Positions 41,420 to 51,534 of a stretch of 64,000 nucleotides of DNA are shown here, one piece after another. Below the pieces are notes generated by a model, which was not told where the DNA came from, made no database searches, and saw nothing but the letters and a program-made list of their open reading frames with translations. Within the stretch, counting starts at the first letter, position 1, and each line of letters starts with the position of its first letter. Source of the DNA: Bartonella sp. AR 15-3 (GTDB taxonomy: Bacteria > Pseudomonadota > Alphaproteobacteria > Rhizobiales > Rhizobiaceae); NCBI RefSeq assembly GCF_002022445.1, contig NZ_MUYE01000001.1, positions 620,001 to 684,000 of the forward strand. The letters run 5' to 3'. A program made the translations under genes and the position numbers.

Positions 41420-43096
41420 ATGATTGTTGCCAACAACAATGAATTGGTTTTTTTACCTTTAGGAGGAGTCGGAGAAATAGGAATGAATCTCGCTGCCTAT
41501 GGATTTGGTCCTAAAGATTGCCGTGAATGGTTGCTTGTTGATATGGGAGTTAGTTTCGCAGGTCCTGAATTACCTGGAGTAGATCTTATTTTGCCGGATA
41601 TTCGTTTTTTAGAAAGTGAAAAACATAATATCTGTGGTCTTATTTTAACACACGCTCATGAAGATCATTATGGTGCTGTTCTTGATTTATGGCCAAAGCT
41701 TAAAATTCCACTTTATTGCACTTGTTTTACAGCTGGATTATTAGAGAGTAAGAGACAGTCAGATTTTGAATTTCATGAAATTCCAGTCAATATTTTTCAA
41801 TCTGGCGATTACTTTCAGGTCGGACCATTTGCAATTGAAGCTATTTCTGTTAATCATTCAATTCCAGAAGCCGTTTCTTTAGCTATTACAACATCTTTAG
41901 GAAGTGTGATTCATACTGGAGATTGGAAAATTGATCATACGCCTTCACTTGGGGCTATAACGAATGAGGAACGGTTTCGTGCTTTAGGGAATAAAGGTGT
42001 ATTAGCCTTGTTGTGTGATTCTACTAACGCACTTCAAGATGGTATAGCGCCATCGGAACAACAAGTTCAGAAAAGTATTTCTGAAATTATTTTGAAAGCT
42101 AGAGGTCGAATTGCTATTACAACTTTTGCCTCTAATATTGGCCGTATACGCTCAATTGCTCTTGCTGCTGCATCTGTTGGACGTCAGGTTCTTTTAGTAG
42201 GACGTTCTTTAAAGCGTAGTGTTATGGTGGCGCAAGAGCTTAATTATATGGATGATATAGCACCATTTATAACAGAAGAAGATTATGGGCATATTCCACG
42301 GGAAAATATTGTTTTGGTGGTAACTGGCAGTCAAGGTGAACCACGCGCTGCATTAGCAAAACTCTCGCGAAATGAAATGAAAAATATTATTCTTTCTCCC
42401 GGTGATACAGTTATTTATTCATCACGTAATATTCCAGGCAATGAAAAAGCTATTATTGATATACAAAATCGTTTTATTGACCAGGGTATTAATATTATTA
42501 CGAATCGTGATGCTCTCGTGCACGTTTCAGGTCATCCCCGTCGTTCGGAACTTTTACAAATGTACGATTGGACAAAACCACAGATACTTATTCCCGTACA
42601 TGGTGAAGCAGTACATCTTACAGCTCAGGCAACGTTAGCGCAGCAAGCTGGTATAAAAGTTGTTGCTAGGATTAGAAATGGTGATATATTTCGTCTTGCA
42701 CCAGAACCAGTAGAAATTATCGATCAAGTCTTTGTTGGTCGTATTTATAAAGATGGTTTTCTGCTTGGTAATGAAGATGAATTAGGAATCCGTGAGCGTT
42801 GCAAATTAAGTTATGTGGGGCATGTCTCTGTTTCTCTTCACATGAATAGCAAGCATGATTTAATTGATGATATTGCTCTTACAACATTGGGTATTCCTAA
42901 AAGTGATAGAGCAGGGAAATTATTGGAAAATATTCTTTTAAATGTTATTGAAAATGCCATTAATAATATTCCACGTGCCAAAAGAAAAGATAATGAACTT
43001 ATCCGAGAAGCTGCGAGGCGTGCAGTAAGAGCAGCTGTTAATAAAATTTGGGGGAAAAAGCCTATTTGTGTAGTTTTTTTACATCGTTCAAAATAA
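41420..43096 (+). CDS. rnj: Ribonuclease J
   Basis: RNase J is a metallo-beta-lactamase/beta-CASP ribonuclease with 5'-exonuclease activity in mRNA decay and rRNA maturation. The 558-residue protein begins ELVFLPLGGVGEIGMNLAAYG, has the zinc-binding LTHAHEDHYGAV, the second-site VIHTGDWKID and CDSTNA, and beta-CASP motifs VTGSQGEPRAAL and HVSGHPRR with IPVHGE. AGGAGAC lies before the ATG. It works alongside RNase E, also in this window. The two coexist in alphaproteobacteria. Confidence 0.94.
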   Translation: MIVANNNELVFLPLGGVGEIGMNLAAYGFGPKDCREWLLVDMGVSFAGPELPGVDLILPDIRFLESEKHNICGLILTHAHEDHYGAVLDLWPKLKIPLYCTCFTAGLLESKRQSDFEFHEIPVNIFQSGDYFQVGPFAIEAISVNHSIPEAVSLAITTSLGSVIHTGDWKIDHTPSLGAITNEERFRALGNKGVLALLCDSTNALQDGIAPSEQQVQKSISEIILKARGRIAITTFASNIGRIRSIALAAASVGRQVLLVGRSLKRSVMVAQELNYMDDIAPFITEEDYGHIPRENIVLVVTGSQGEPRAALAKLSRNEMKNIILSPGDTVIYSSRNIPGNEKAIIDIQNRFIDQGINIITNRDALVHVSGHPRRSELLQMYDWTKPQILIPVHGEAVHLTAQATLAQQAGIKVVARIRNGDIFRLAPEPVEIIDQVFVGRIYKDGFLLGNEDELGIRERCKLSYVGHVSVSLHMNSKHDLIDDIALTTLGIPKSDRAGKLLENILLNVIENAINNIPRAKRKDNELIREAARRAVRAAVNKIWGKKPICVVFLHRSK

Positions 43097-43123
43097 AAGT
43101 ATTTTAGTATTCGAGTACTTTTA
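43094..43123 (+). terminator. Possible weak terminator after rnj
   Basis: TAAAAGTA at 43094-43101, which includes the rnj stop, is the reverse complement of TACTTTTA at 43116-43123. The stem is AT-rich with a 14-nt loop, so it is a weak candidate. The 226 bp between rnj and proS otherwise hold nothing I can identify. Confidence 0.3.
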
Positions 43124-43322
43124 TATAAAAAGGAGATAAAACTATTCAACTAGCTTATTGCATAAACACATATTCCATACTTTTTATGTAAGTGCAGTTA
43201 AAGAGAAGATAGTAGATAATATTTCAATATTATTATCATATTTGCAGCCTTAAGAAATAGCTATAAATATCACATATAAATTGCTGCAATTTGATAAGTC
43301 TAATTAGGAGTTAATAGTTTTA

Positions 43323-44648
43323 ATGCGTCTTTCTCAATATTTTCTTCCTATTTTAAAAGAGAATCCTAAAGAAGCAGAAGTTGTTTCACATCGATTTATG
43401 TTGCGAGCTGGTATGATACGTCAACAAACATCAGGAATTTATTCTTGGTTACCACTAGGTAAGAAAGTGCTTGACAAGATTTGTAAGATCATTCGTGAAG
43501 AGCAAGAACGAATTGGAGCTTTAGAAATATTGATGCCAACGATTCAATCTGCTGATCTTTGGCGTGAAAGTAACCGTTATAATGATTATGGTCTTGAAAT
43601 GTTGCGCATTAAAGATCGTCAAGACCGTGATTTACTCTATGGTCCAACCAATGAAGAGATGGTAACAGATATTTTCCGTTCATATGTTCGTTCTTATAAA
43701 GATCTTCCACTTAATCTCTATCATATTCAATGGAAATTTCGTGATGAAATTCGTCCACGTTTTGGTGTGATGCGCGCACGCGAATTCTTAATGAAAGATG
43801 CCTATTCTTTTGATCTTGATTATGCGAGTGCAAAAACATCCTATAATCGTATGTTTGTTGCTTATTTACGTACTTTTTCTCGTATTGGCTTGAAAGCAAT
43901 TCCTATGCGTGCTGATACAGGTCCAATTGGTGGTGAGCTTAGTCATGAATTTATTATTTTAAGCGAAACAGGTGAAAGTTCTATATTTTGTGACAAACGA
44001 TTTTTGGAATTTACCATCCCCTCTGTTTCAATTGATTTTACTGATAAGGATGTTTTGGCTGATGTTGTTAGACAATGGACATCTTTATATGCTGCAACAG
44101 AAGAAATGCACAATGAAGAAGAATGGAATAAAGTCTCTGCTATGAATAAGCTCTCAGCGCGTGGTATTGAGGTAGGGCATATTTTTCATTTTGGTACAAA
44201 ATACTCTGCTCCGATGGGAGCAAAAATTATGGGACAAGATGGAAAAGAGCGCTTGGTTTCTATGGGATCTTATGGAATTGGACCTTCGCGTCTTGTAGCG
44301 GCAGTCATTGAGTCTTCTCATGATGAACATGGTATTATTTGGCCAAAATCAGTTGCACCATTTGATTTTGGCATCATCAATATGAAACCAGATGATCAAA
44401 AATGTAGTTATATATGTGAAACTCTTTATCAGGGGCTTATACGTAATGGTTTTGATCCATTGTTAGATGATACGAGTGAGCGTCCTGGATCGAAATTTGC
44501 AACAATGGATTTAATTGGTTTGCCGGTACAAATGATTATTTCTCCTAAAAATGTTACACAAAATGAAGTTGAAATTAAAGACCGAAAAACAGGTTTTAGA
44601 GAAGTTTTAACGGTTGAAGCTGCACTCCACCGATTTGCAGTAATTTGA
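43323..44648 (+). CDS. proS: Prolyl-tRNA synthetase (short form)
   Basis: ProRS charges tRNA-Pro in the cytoplasm. The 441-residue class II synthetase has [66 protein letters not shown] (motif 2), and [16 protein letters not shown] (motif 3), then an anticodon-binding domain. It is much shorter than E. coli ProRS (572), lacking the inserted INS editing domain; this is normal for alphaproteobacteria. The stop overlaps the region just before lolC. Confidence 0.96.
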   Translation: MRLSQYFLPILKENPKEAEVVSHRFMLRAGMIRQQTSGIYSWLPLGKKVLDKICKIIREEQERIGALEILMPTIQSADLWRESNRYNDYGLEMLRIKDRQDRDLLYGPTNEEMVTDIFRSYVRSYKDLPLNLYHIQWKFRDEIRPRFGVMRAREFLMKDAYSFDLDYASAKTSYNRMFVAYLRTFSRIGLKAIPMRADTGPIGGELSHEFIILSETGESSIFCDKRFLEFTIPSVSIDFTDKDVLADVVRQWTSLYAATEEMHNEEEWNKVSAMNKLSARGIEVGHIFHFGTKYSAPMGAKIMGQDGKERLVSMGSYGIGPSRLVAAVIESSHDEHGIIWPKSVAPFDFGIINMKPDDQKCSYICETLYQGLIRNGFDPLLDDTSERPGSKFATMDLIGLPVQMIISPKNVTQNEVEIKDRKTGFREVLTVEAALHRFAVI

Positions 44649-44659
44649 TAGGCAATATC

Positions 44660-45928
44660 ATGAATGTTTTGAGGAATAAAGGATTTTCATCTTATCAATG
44701 GATGATTGCTTTCCGTTATATGATTCCTAATAAAAAACATATGTTTACATCTATTATTTCAATTATTTCTTTAATTGGAATTATGCTAGGAGTTTTTGCT
44801 TTAGTTGTTGTTATGGCAGTCATGAATGGTTTTCGGACAGAACTCCTCAGTCGTATTTTAGGAATGAATGGGCATCTTGTTGTACAAACAATTGATTCCA
44901 ATTTTACTGATTATAATATTCTTATTTCTTCTCTAGAATCTATCAAGGATATAAAATTCGTTCTACCCATTATTGAAGGACAAGCTCTTGTCCAGGGTAA
45001 TATTGAAGGAGGAACTGGTGCTTTAGTTCGTGGTGTACGTCAAGAAGATTTGAGGAAACTGAAAACGGTAGCCCAAAATATTATCTCAGGTACGCTCGCT
45101 CAATTTGACAAAGAAGAAGGTGTTGCAATTGGCAGTGCTCTGGCAGAAAAATTGGGTCTTACAGTTGGAAGTAATCTTCGCATCATTACACCAAATGGTG
45201 ATGATACACCCTTTGGAGTTACGCCGCGTGTCAAAGCTTATAAAGTTATTGCTATCTTTGAGGTTGGTATGTCAGAATATGATTCAATATTTGTTTTTAT
45301 GCCTCTTCATGAAGCACAGATTTTCTTTAATTTAGATGAAAAAATTCAGTCTCTAGAGTTATTTCTTAATGATCCTGATGCTATTGATCAAATAAAGCCG
45401 ATTATAGAGAAAACAGTTATTCAACCAATTAATATAATTGATTGGCGTATGCGAAATCAGGCTTTTTTTTCAGCATTACAAGTTGAACGAAATGTTATGT
45501 TTTTCATTCTCTCTCTTATTATTCTCGTTGCTGCTTTGAATATTATTTCAGGATTGATAATGCTTGTAAAAGATAAAAGCCACGACATTGCAATTTTGCG
45601 TACAATGGGGGCAGATCAAAGTGCAATTATGCATATATTTATTACCACTGGCATGGTAATTGGATTTATTGGAACGATACTTGGTTTAATTTTAGGTATT
45701 ATAGTTACTATAAATATTAATCATATTCAAGATTTTATATCTTGGCTGTTTAATGTTGATGTTTTTAATCCTCAACTTTATTTTTTAGCAAAGTTGCCAG
45801 CTCGAATTGAGTGGGGACAGACTGCTATGGTAGTTATGATGGCTTTGTTTTTATCTTTTCTTGCAACACTCATTCCTGCATGGCGTGCTGCTAAATTAGA
45901 TCCTATACAAGCTTTAAGGTATGAATGA
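44660..45928 (+). CDS. lolC: Lipoprotein-releasing ABC transporter permease LolC/LolE
   Basis: This is the permease of the Lol system that extracts outer-membrane lipoproteins from the inner membrane. The 422-residue protein has an N-terminal helix ([25 protein letters not shown]), a large periplasmic domain and three C-terminal helices with [23 protein letters not shown] and [17 protein letters not shown], typical of LolC/E. Start ATG 44660 (AGG upstream); a TTG at 44645 overlaps proS. Only one permease gene is present, so it may act as a homodimer with LolD. It overlaps lolD by 4 bp. Confidence 0.93.
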   Translation: MNVLRNKGFSSYQWMIAFRYMIPNKKHMFTSIISIISLIGIMLGVFALVVVMAVMNGFRTELLSRILGMNGHLVVQTIDSNFTDYNILISSLESIKDIKFVLPIIEGQALVQGNIEGGTGALVRGVRQEDLRKLKTVAQNIISGTLAQFDKEEGVAIGSALAEKLGLTVGSNLRIITPNGDDTPFGVTPRVKAYKVIAIFEVGMSEYDSIFVFMPLHEAQIFFNLDEKIQSLELFLNDPDAIDQIKPIIEKTVIQPINIIDWRMRNQAFFSALQVERNVMFFILSLIILVAALNIISGLIMLVKDKSHDIAILRTMGADQSAIMHIFITTGMVIGFIGTILGLILGIIVTININHIQDFISWLFNVDVFNPQLYFLAKLPARIEWGQTAMVVMMALFLSFLATLIPAWRAAKLDPIQALRYE

Positions 45929-46608
45929 TGTCTAATATTTTAGAGCTTATTGAGATTGAGAGACATTTTTTTGACAATGGTAAACCTTTAGTTATTTTGA
46001 ACAAAGCTAATTTTGTTCTAAAACGTGGAGAAATTGTAGCACTTGTGGCACCGTCTGGTTCTGGAAAATCAACACTTCTTCATATCGCAGGATTATTAGA
46101 AAGACCAACAGCTGGTGATATTTTATTACGGGGTATTTCTTGTGCAAAACGTTCTGATGATGAACGCACGGCAATCAGACGAAACGATATTGGTTTTGTC
46201 TATCAATTTCATCATTTACTACCAGAATTTACGGCTTTAGAAAATGTTATGATTCCTCAAATGATCGCAGGATTGAAAAAATCTATTGCCGAAGATCGTG
46301 CCTTAAAATTATTAAGTTATCTTCGTGTTGCTCATCGAGCTAAGCACCGTCCAGCAGAATTATCGGGGGGTGAGCAACAACGTGTCGCAATTGCTCGTGC
46401 TGTAGCAAATGCACCTTCTGTACTTTTAGCTGATGAGCCTACAGGAAACCTTGATCCTGTAACTTCAGCTTATGTTTTTCAAGCTTTATCAGTACTTGTG
46501 CGCCAATCTGGTCTTGCAGCTCTTGTTGCCACACATAATTATGGTTTAGCCAAACAGATGCATCGTCGAATTACAATAAAAGAAAAAAAAATTATTGAAC
46601 TTCCTTAA
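45925..46608 (+). CDS. lolD: Lipoprotein-releasing ABC transporter ATPase LolD
   Basis: LolD powers lipoprotein release. The 227-residue ATPase has Walker [10 protein letters not shown], the LolD-characteristic [19 protein letters not shown], signature [14 protein letters not shown], Walker [14 protein letters not shown] and the switch ATHN. Translation is coupled to lolC (ATGATG). In many relatives dnaE follows; here sdhE-mfd follows. Confidence 0.95.
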   Translation: MMSNILELIEIERHFFDNGKPLVILNKANFVLKRGEIVALVAPSGSGKSTLLHIAGLLERPTAGDILLRGISCAKRSDDERTAIRRNDIGFVYQFHHLLPEFTALENVMIPQMIAGLKKSIAEDRALKLLSYLRVAHRAKHRPAELSGGEQQRVAIARAVANAPSVLLADEPTGNLDPVTSAYVFQALSVLVRQSGLAALVATHNYGLAKQMHRRITIKEKKIIELP

Positions 46609-46681
46609 TATTGAGATAGAAAATTTATTCTAAAAAAATAACAGTATAGTGTATGTTTATTTTCGTCTGTTAGGAGATTTT

Positions 46682-46972
46682 ATGACAAATTTGGCCATTA
46701 ATGAAAATCAATTAGATTCACGTCGTCGCCGATTGATTTTTCGTGCATGGCACCGAGGTATTCGTGAAATAGACTTGATTTTTGGTCAATATGTTGATGC
46801 ACATATTAATAAGATGAGTGATCAAACAGTTTCTAAACTTGAATACATTATGTCTTTTGAAGATCGTGATTTATTAACCTGGATTACAGGGGAAGTTTCT
46901 GTACCATCTGAAGTAGATAGTCCACTTTTTCGCGATATTATAAATTATTGTTCTCGTATAAATTTTAATTAA
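46682..46972 (+). CDS. sdhE: FAD assembly factor SdhE
   Basis: SdhE (DUF339/YgfY) promotes covalent flavinylation of the succinate dehydrogenase flavoprotein. The small protein has SRRRRLIFRAWHRGIREIDLIFGQYVD, containing the RxxRGxxE-type motif, and FEDRDLLTWITG. ATG 46682 is preceded by TAGGAG and gives 96 residues; an earlier ATG at 46649 lacks support. It lies 5 bp before mfd. Confidence 0.88.
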   Translation: MTNLAINENQLDSRRRRLIFRAWHRGIREIDLIFGQYVDAHINKMSDQTVSKLEYIMSFEDRDLLTWITGEVSVPSEVDSPLFRDIINYCSRINFN

Positions 46973-46977
46973 TCAAA

Positions 46978-49900
46978 ATGACTATATTAAAAAAAATTAT
47001 TATTCCCCCAAATATGCATAGTTGTATGATTTTTGATGGTGTTGTTGATGGATTTGAAGCTTTTGCACTTGCTAAATTAAGTGCAGAAATTGCTCAAGAT
47101 AAACCACTTGTTTACGTTGTCCGTGATGGAACAAAAATGGCTTATTTACAGCAAGCTTTAAATTTCATTGAACCTAATTTACCTGTTCTTCAGTTTCCGG
47201 CATGGGATTGTTTACCTTATGATCGCGTATCACCTGGAATAGCTATTACTGCACGTCGTCTTTCAGCTTTGGCTCATATGTCAGATTTGCGTAAAAATCC
47301 ACGGTGTTCTATTATATTAACAACAGCCAATACAATTATTCAAAAACTACCACCTTGTGCAATGATTGATGATCAAATTATCCATATGCGTGTTGGTCAA
47401 TGCATGGATATGATAAATTTGCTTCATTATTTAGAACGCAATGGCTTTGAACGCGTTGCAACTGTACGTGATGTTGGTGAATTTGCTGTAAGAGGAGGAA
47501 TTATTGATATTTTTTCTCCTAGTTATACGGAGCCTTTTCGTCTTGATTTTTTTGGTCAGACCTTGGAGACAATTCGCATATTTGATACAGCAACACAACG
47601 AACAATAGCTAATAAAACAGAATTATTTTTGCAGCCGATGAGTGAAATTACCCTCACTCCTGAGTTTATCAGCAGATTTAAAAGCAATTATATTCGTGCT
47701 TTTGGAGCACCAAAAAAAAGTGATATGCTTTATGAGGCTGTTTCCCAAGGGAGGCGTTTTTCAGGTATGGAGCATTGGCTCCCATTTTTTTATGAAAATC
47801 TCAATAGCTTTTTTGATCATTGTGGTAGCCTACCTGTTGTTTTTGAGCATCTTATAGAAGAAGCTCTCATTGAACGATATCGTCTTATTGTAGATTATTA
47901 TAGTGCTCGCAAAGAACGCGAAAGTAATCAAGAGAATGATGTTTCTTATCATCCAATAAAGCCTAATCTTCTTTATTGGACACCAGAACAAGTTTTAACA
48001 TATATAGAGCAGTGTGGTCTGCGGATTGATTTTACACCTTTTAATATTTCACAAACAGTTAAACAAACAGTTATTCATACAAATGCGACACAAGGCTATG
48101 ATTTTATAAAAGAGCGTAATGCTCCAGATAAAAACGTTTTTTCAAGTGTGGTTGAGCATATTGCTTCGTTGCGGTCTTCTGGTAAGAAAATACTTTTGGC
48201 TTTTTGGAGTGAAGGATCTATGGATCGTTTATTGCAAGTTCTTAACGAACATGGGCTACAAAAAGTAGAAATTACAAAATCATTGCAGACTGTAAAAGCA
48301 ACACCGCGTGATCGGATTTTAGCTGCTGTTTTAATGATAGAGCATGGTTTTGAAATTGAAGATTTTGTTGTTATAGCAGAGCAAGATATCCTTGGTGATC
48401 GACTAGTAAGATCACCCAAAAAGCGTAAAAGTAATGCGCATTTTATTTCTGAAATTGCTTCCTTAAATTCTGGTGATATCGTTGTACATGTTGATCATGG
48501 TATTGGACAGTTTATTGGTCTCAAGACTATCATGGCAACTGGGATTTTACGTGATTGTTTAGAAATCAACTATGCTGGAGGCGATAGACTATTTTTACCT
48601 ATTGAGAATATTGAACTTTTATCCCGTTATGGATCAGAAAGTACAAATATTACGTTAGATAAATTAGGAAGTGTTGGATGGCAAACACGTAAAGCACGCC
48701 TTAAAAAGCATTTATTGAAAATTGCTGGTCAATTGATCTGTATAGCTGCAGAACGCGCTACGCGTTCTGCACCTGCTTTAACTCCACCAGCAGGGCTCTT
48801 TGATGAATTTGTTGCATGTTTCCCTTATGAGGAAACAGATGATCAAATGGATGCGATTAATGCTGTTTTAGATGATTTGGCATCAGGAAAACCAATGGAT
48901 CGTTTAATCTGTGGTGATGTGGGTTTTGGCAAAACAGAAGTTGCTATTCGAAGTGCTTTTGTTGCAGCATTAAATGGTTATCAAGTTGCTGTTGTTGTGC
49001 CCACAACTTTGCTTTCACGACAACACTACAAGACCTTCATGGTCCGTTTTCAAGGGCTACCAGTTAAGATTGCTCATTTGTCAAGGCTTGTAAAACCGAA
49101 AGAATTGGCGCAAATTAAAAAAGGTATTTCAGAGGGTACGATCGATATTGTTATCGGAACGCATGCATTACTCAATGACACAGTGAGTTTTTCACGGTTA
49201 GGACTTCTTATCATTGATGAAGAACAGCACTTTGGAGTAAAACATAAAGAGCGTCTAAAAGAACTAAAAAGTGATATTCATGTTCTTACACTTTCAGCTA
49301 CTCCTATACCAAGAACTTTAAGCCTTGCTTTATCGGGACTACGTGAACTTTCACTCATCACAACTCCTCCTATTGATAGAATGGCTGTACGTACTTTTAT
49401 TTCACCTTTTGATGTGATGGTTATACGCGAAACATTACTGCGCGAATATTATCGAGGTGGACAGAGTTTTTATGTTTGCCCTCGTATTTCTGATCTTTCG
49501 TATGTAGAAGAATATCTCAAAACACATGTACCTGAACTTAAATTTATTATAGCACATGGCCAAATGCCAGCTGGACAACTTGATGATATTATGAATGCGT
49601 TTTATGACGGGCAATATAACGTATTACTTTCAACCACTATTATTGAATCAGGTCTTGATATTCCGACAGCTAATACATTAATTGTACATCGTGCTGAAAT
49701 GTTTGGTCTTTCTGCACTCTATCAGTTACGTGGTAGAGTAGGGCGTTCAAAACAACGTGCTTATGCACTTTTTACTTTTCCTTCTGGTAAAGTTTTACTT
49801 CCTGTAGCAGACCGTCGTCTTAAAGTTTTACAATCTCTTGATACATTAGGTGCAGGTTTTCAACTGGCTAGTCATGATATGGATATTCGAGGTTCAGGTA

Positions 49901-50478
49901 ATTTATTAGGTGAAGAACAATCAGGACATATCAAAGAAGTTGGGTTTGAGCTCTACCAAAAAATGCTTGAAGAAGCCGTTGCTGAATTAAAAGATGGTCA
50001 ACATGATAGGGATAATCAGTGGTCACCTCAAATCTCTCTTGGTACAACAGTGATTATACCAGAAAATTTTGTCCCTGATTTATCATTACGTATGGGGCTT
50101 TATCGTCGTTTGACAGAGCTTGATAATTTAGAAAAAATTGATGAATTTGGAGCTGAATTAATAGATCGCTTTGGTCCTTTACCACTCGAAGTTCAACACT
50201 TACTTAAAGTCTTTTATATTAAAATATTATGTCGAAAAGCACATGTGGAAAAATTAGATGCTGGACCAAAGGGAATTGTTATACAATTTCGCAATAATTA
50301 CTTTGAAAATGGTATTGCTCTTATTCAATGGGTAGAGAAACAAGGATCAATGGCAAAAATTCGACCAGATCAAAGCATTGTTTTTATTCGTGATTGGACT
50401 AAAGTAAATGAAAGACTTATTGGTGTAGCAAATATTATGAAACAACTTGCAGAAATAGCAACAGAATGTGCTGCTTAG
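46978..50478 (+). CDS. mfd: Transcription-repair coupling factor Mfd
   Basis: Mfd removes RNA polymerase stalled at DNA lesions and recruits UvrA. The 1166-residue protein has the N-terminal UvrB-like domains (FPAWDCLPYDRVSP, VRDVGEFAVRGGIIDIFSP), an RNAP-interacting domain (GDIVVHVDHGIGQFIGL), and a RecG-like translocase with Walker A GDVGFGKTEVA, DEEQ in LLIIDEEQHFGV, LSATPIPRTL, and the TRG region QLRGRVGRSKQRAYALFTF. The C-terminal regulatory domain is present. The length is normal. Confidence 0.96.
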   Translation: MTILKKIIIPPNMHSCMIFDGVVDGFEAFALAKLSAEIAQDKPLVYVVRDGTKMAYLQQALNFIEPNLPVLQFPAWDCLPYDRVSPGIAITARRLSALAHMSDLRKNPRCSIILTTANTIIQKLPPCAMIDDQIIHMRVGQCMDMINLLHYLERNGFERVATVRDVGEFAVRGGIIDIFSPSYTEPFRLDFFGQTLETIRIFDTATQRTIANKTELFLQPMSEITLTPEFISRFKSNYIRAFGAPKKSDMLYEAVSQGRRFSGMEHWLPFFYENLNSFFDHCGSLPVVFEHLIEEALIERYRLIVDYYSARKERESNQENDVSYHPIKPNLLYWTPEQVLTYIEQCGLRIDFTPFNISQTVKQTVIHTNATQGYDFIKERNAPDKNVFSSVVEHIASLRSSGKKILLAFWSEGSMDRLLQVLNEHGLQKVEITKSLQTVKATPRDRILAAVLMIEHGFEIEDFVVIAEQDILGDRLVRSPKKRKSNAHFISEIASLNSGDIVVHVDHGIGQFIGLKTIMATGILRDCLEINYAGGDRLFLPIENIELLSRYGSESTNITLDKLGSVGWQTRKARLKKHLLKIAGQLICIAAERATRSAPALTPPAGLFDEFVACFPYEETDDQMDAINAVLDDLASGKPMDRLICGDVGFGKTEVAIRSAFVAALNGYQVAVVVPTTLLSRQHYKTFMVRFQGLPVKIAHLSRLVKPKELAQIKKGISEGTIDIVIGTHALLNDTVSFSRLGLLIIDEEQHFGVKHKERLKELKSDIHVLTLSATPIPRTLSLALSGLRELSLITTPPIDRMAVRTFISPFDVMVIRETLLREYYRGGQSFYVCPRISDLSYVEEYLKTHVPELKFIIAHGQMPAGQLDDIMNAFYDGQYNVLLSTTIIESGLDIPTANTLIVHRAEMFGLSALYQLRGRVGRSKQRAYALFTFPSGKVLLPVADRRLKVLQSLDTLGAGFQLASHDMDIRGSGNLLGEEQSGHIKEVGFELYQKMLEEAVAELKDGQHDRDNQWSPQISLGTTVIIPENFVPDLSLRMGLYRRLTELDNLEKIDEFGAELIDRFGPLPLEVQHLLKVFYIKILCRKAHVEKLDAGPKGIVIQFRNNYFENGIALIQWVEKQGSMAKIRPDQSIVFIRDWTKVNERLIGVANIMKQLAEIATECAA

Positions 50479-50567
50479 TTTAAATTAAAAAGTTTTTATA
50501 CTTATTTTACTTTACACTTTATTCTAATAATATATTTATTATTTTTATTGATGCGTATAATATTGTA

Positions 50568-51490
50568 ATGATTTTCTTTAATAATTTGAAAAGAAATAAC
50601 TATAATATGATTGTATCAAAAAAATTACTAATTATAACTCTTTTGTTACTCAATATAATATTGGGAATAAAGTATGCTTGTTCTGAAGCTATTTTAAGTA
50701 AAGAATCACTCAAACAATCCCTAAAGCAATCCCTTTCTGGTTTAACTCTTGATGAGAGATTCAAGTATCTTATAGAGCAACAGAAAATTATTCAGAATGA
50801 AAATGATTCTCTTCAAAAAGAAAATGATTTTTTTACGAGTATAATTCGTGAAAGTAGAGCTAAAAATTCTCCTATACCTGAACATATTTTTGATGACAAA
50901 AATAAAGTTTTAAATAGAATAACTAATCTTTTATCAGAAAGTATGGTGATTTTTCATGAAATAGGGATTGTACGCTCACTGTTAGAAAAGCGTGTTATAG
51001 CAAAAGAATATGCAACAGGAGAATATGAGGAAAAACAGATTAAAGCACTAAAATATTGGAACAAGTTTAAGTCAGAAAAGATGACACAGGCGTTTTCTTA
51101 TTTGGAGGTGTGTCAGGCTGCCCTTGTGTGCAAAGCACAAGGAGATGTATTAAAAAAAGTGATATAGGGCCTGTATTGCGTGAAAATTTCTCTTGGAAAG
51201 ACGAAGACTTTAGTTGGGCAAAAGATGCGATCGCTTTAAGTCCCGCATTAAAAAATGAATTCAGGCCTTTATATGAAGGTTTTCTTTCCTCTGATTTTAA
51301 AGAAGAAGTGCTGAGTACTATAAAAAAGTTCACTACAGGTGATGAAGCTTGGTATTTTGAACACCTAAAAGAAATTCCTTCAGAGTGTAAAGCATACAAA
51401 GAGATACACAATATAATGCTTCCAGATAAGAGAAAAAGCATTATACATCGCATATACTATTATATTGAAAGTCTCTTTTTCGATAAATAA
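50568..51490 (+). pseudogene. Secreted protein of unknown function, frameshifted at a poly-A run
   Basis: Not recognised. The first frame (from 50568; ATG 50607 also possible) encodes a hydrophobic signal-like segment KKLLIITLLLLNIILG, a short SLKQSLKQSL repeat and a probable coiled coil around QQKIIQNENDSLQKEN, ending at a TAG at 51165-51167. The next frame continues with DIGPVLRENFSWKDEDFSWA and runs to 51490. The two frames meet at seven A residues (51152-51158): one extra A gives LKKSDIGPVLREN and a single ~307-residue protein. It may be a pseudogene, a phase-variable gene, or rescued by slippage. Function unknown. Confidence 0.65.
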
Positions 51491-51534
51491 GATTTGCAAT
51501 AATTCTCATAGGCTGTTTTTTCATTTGTATTTTT

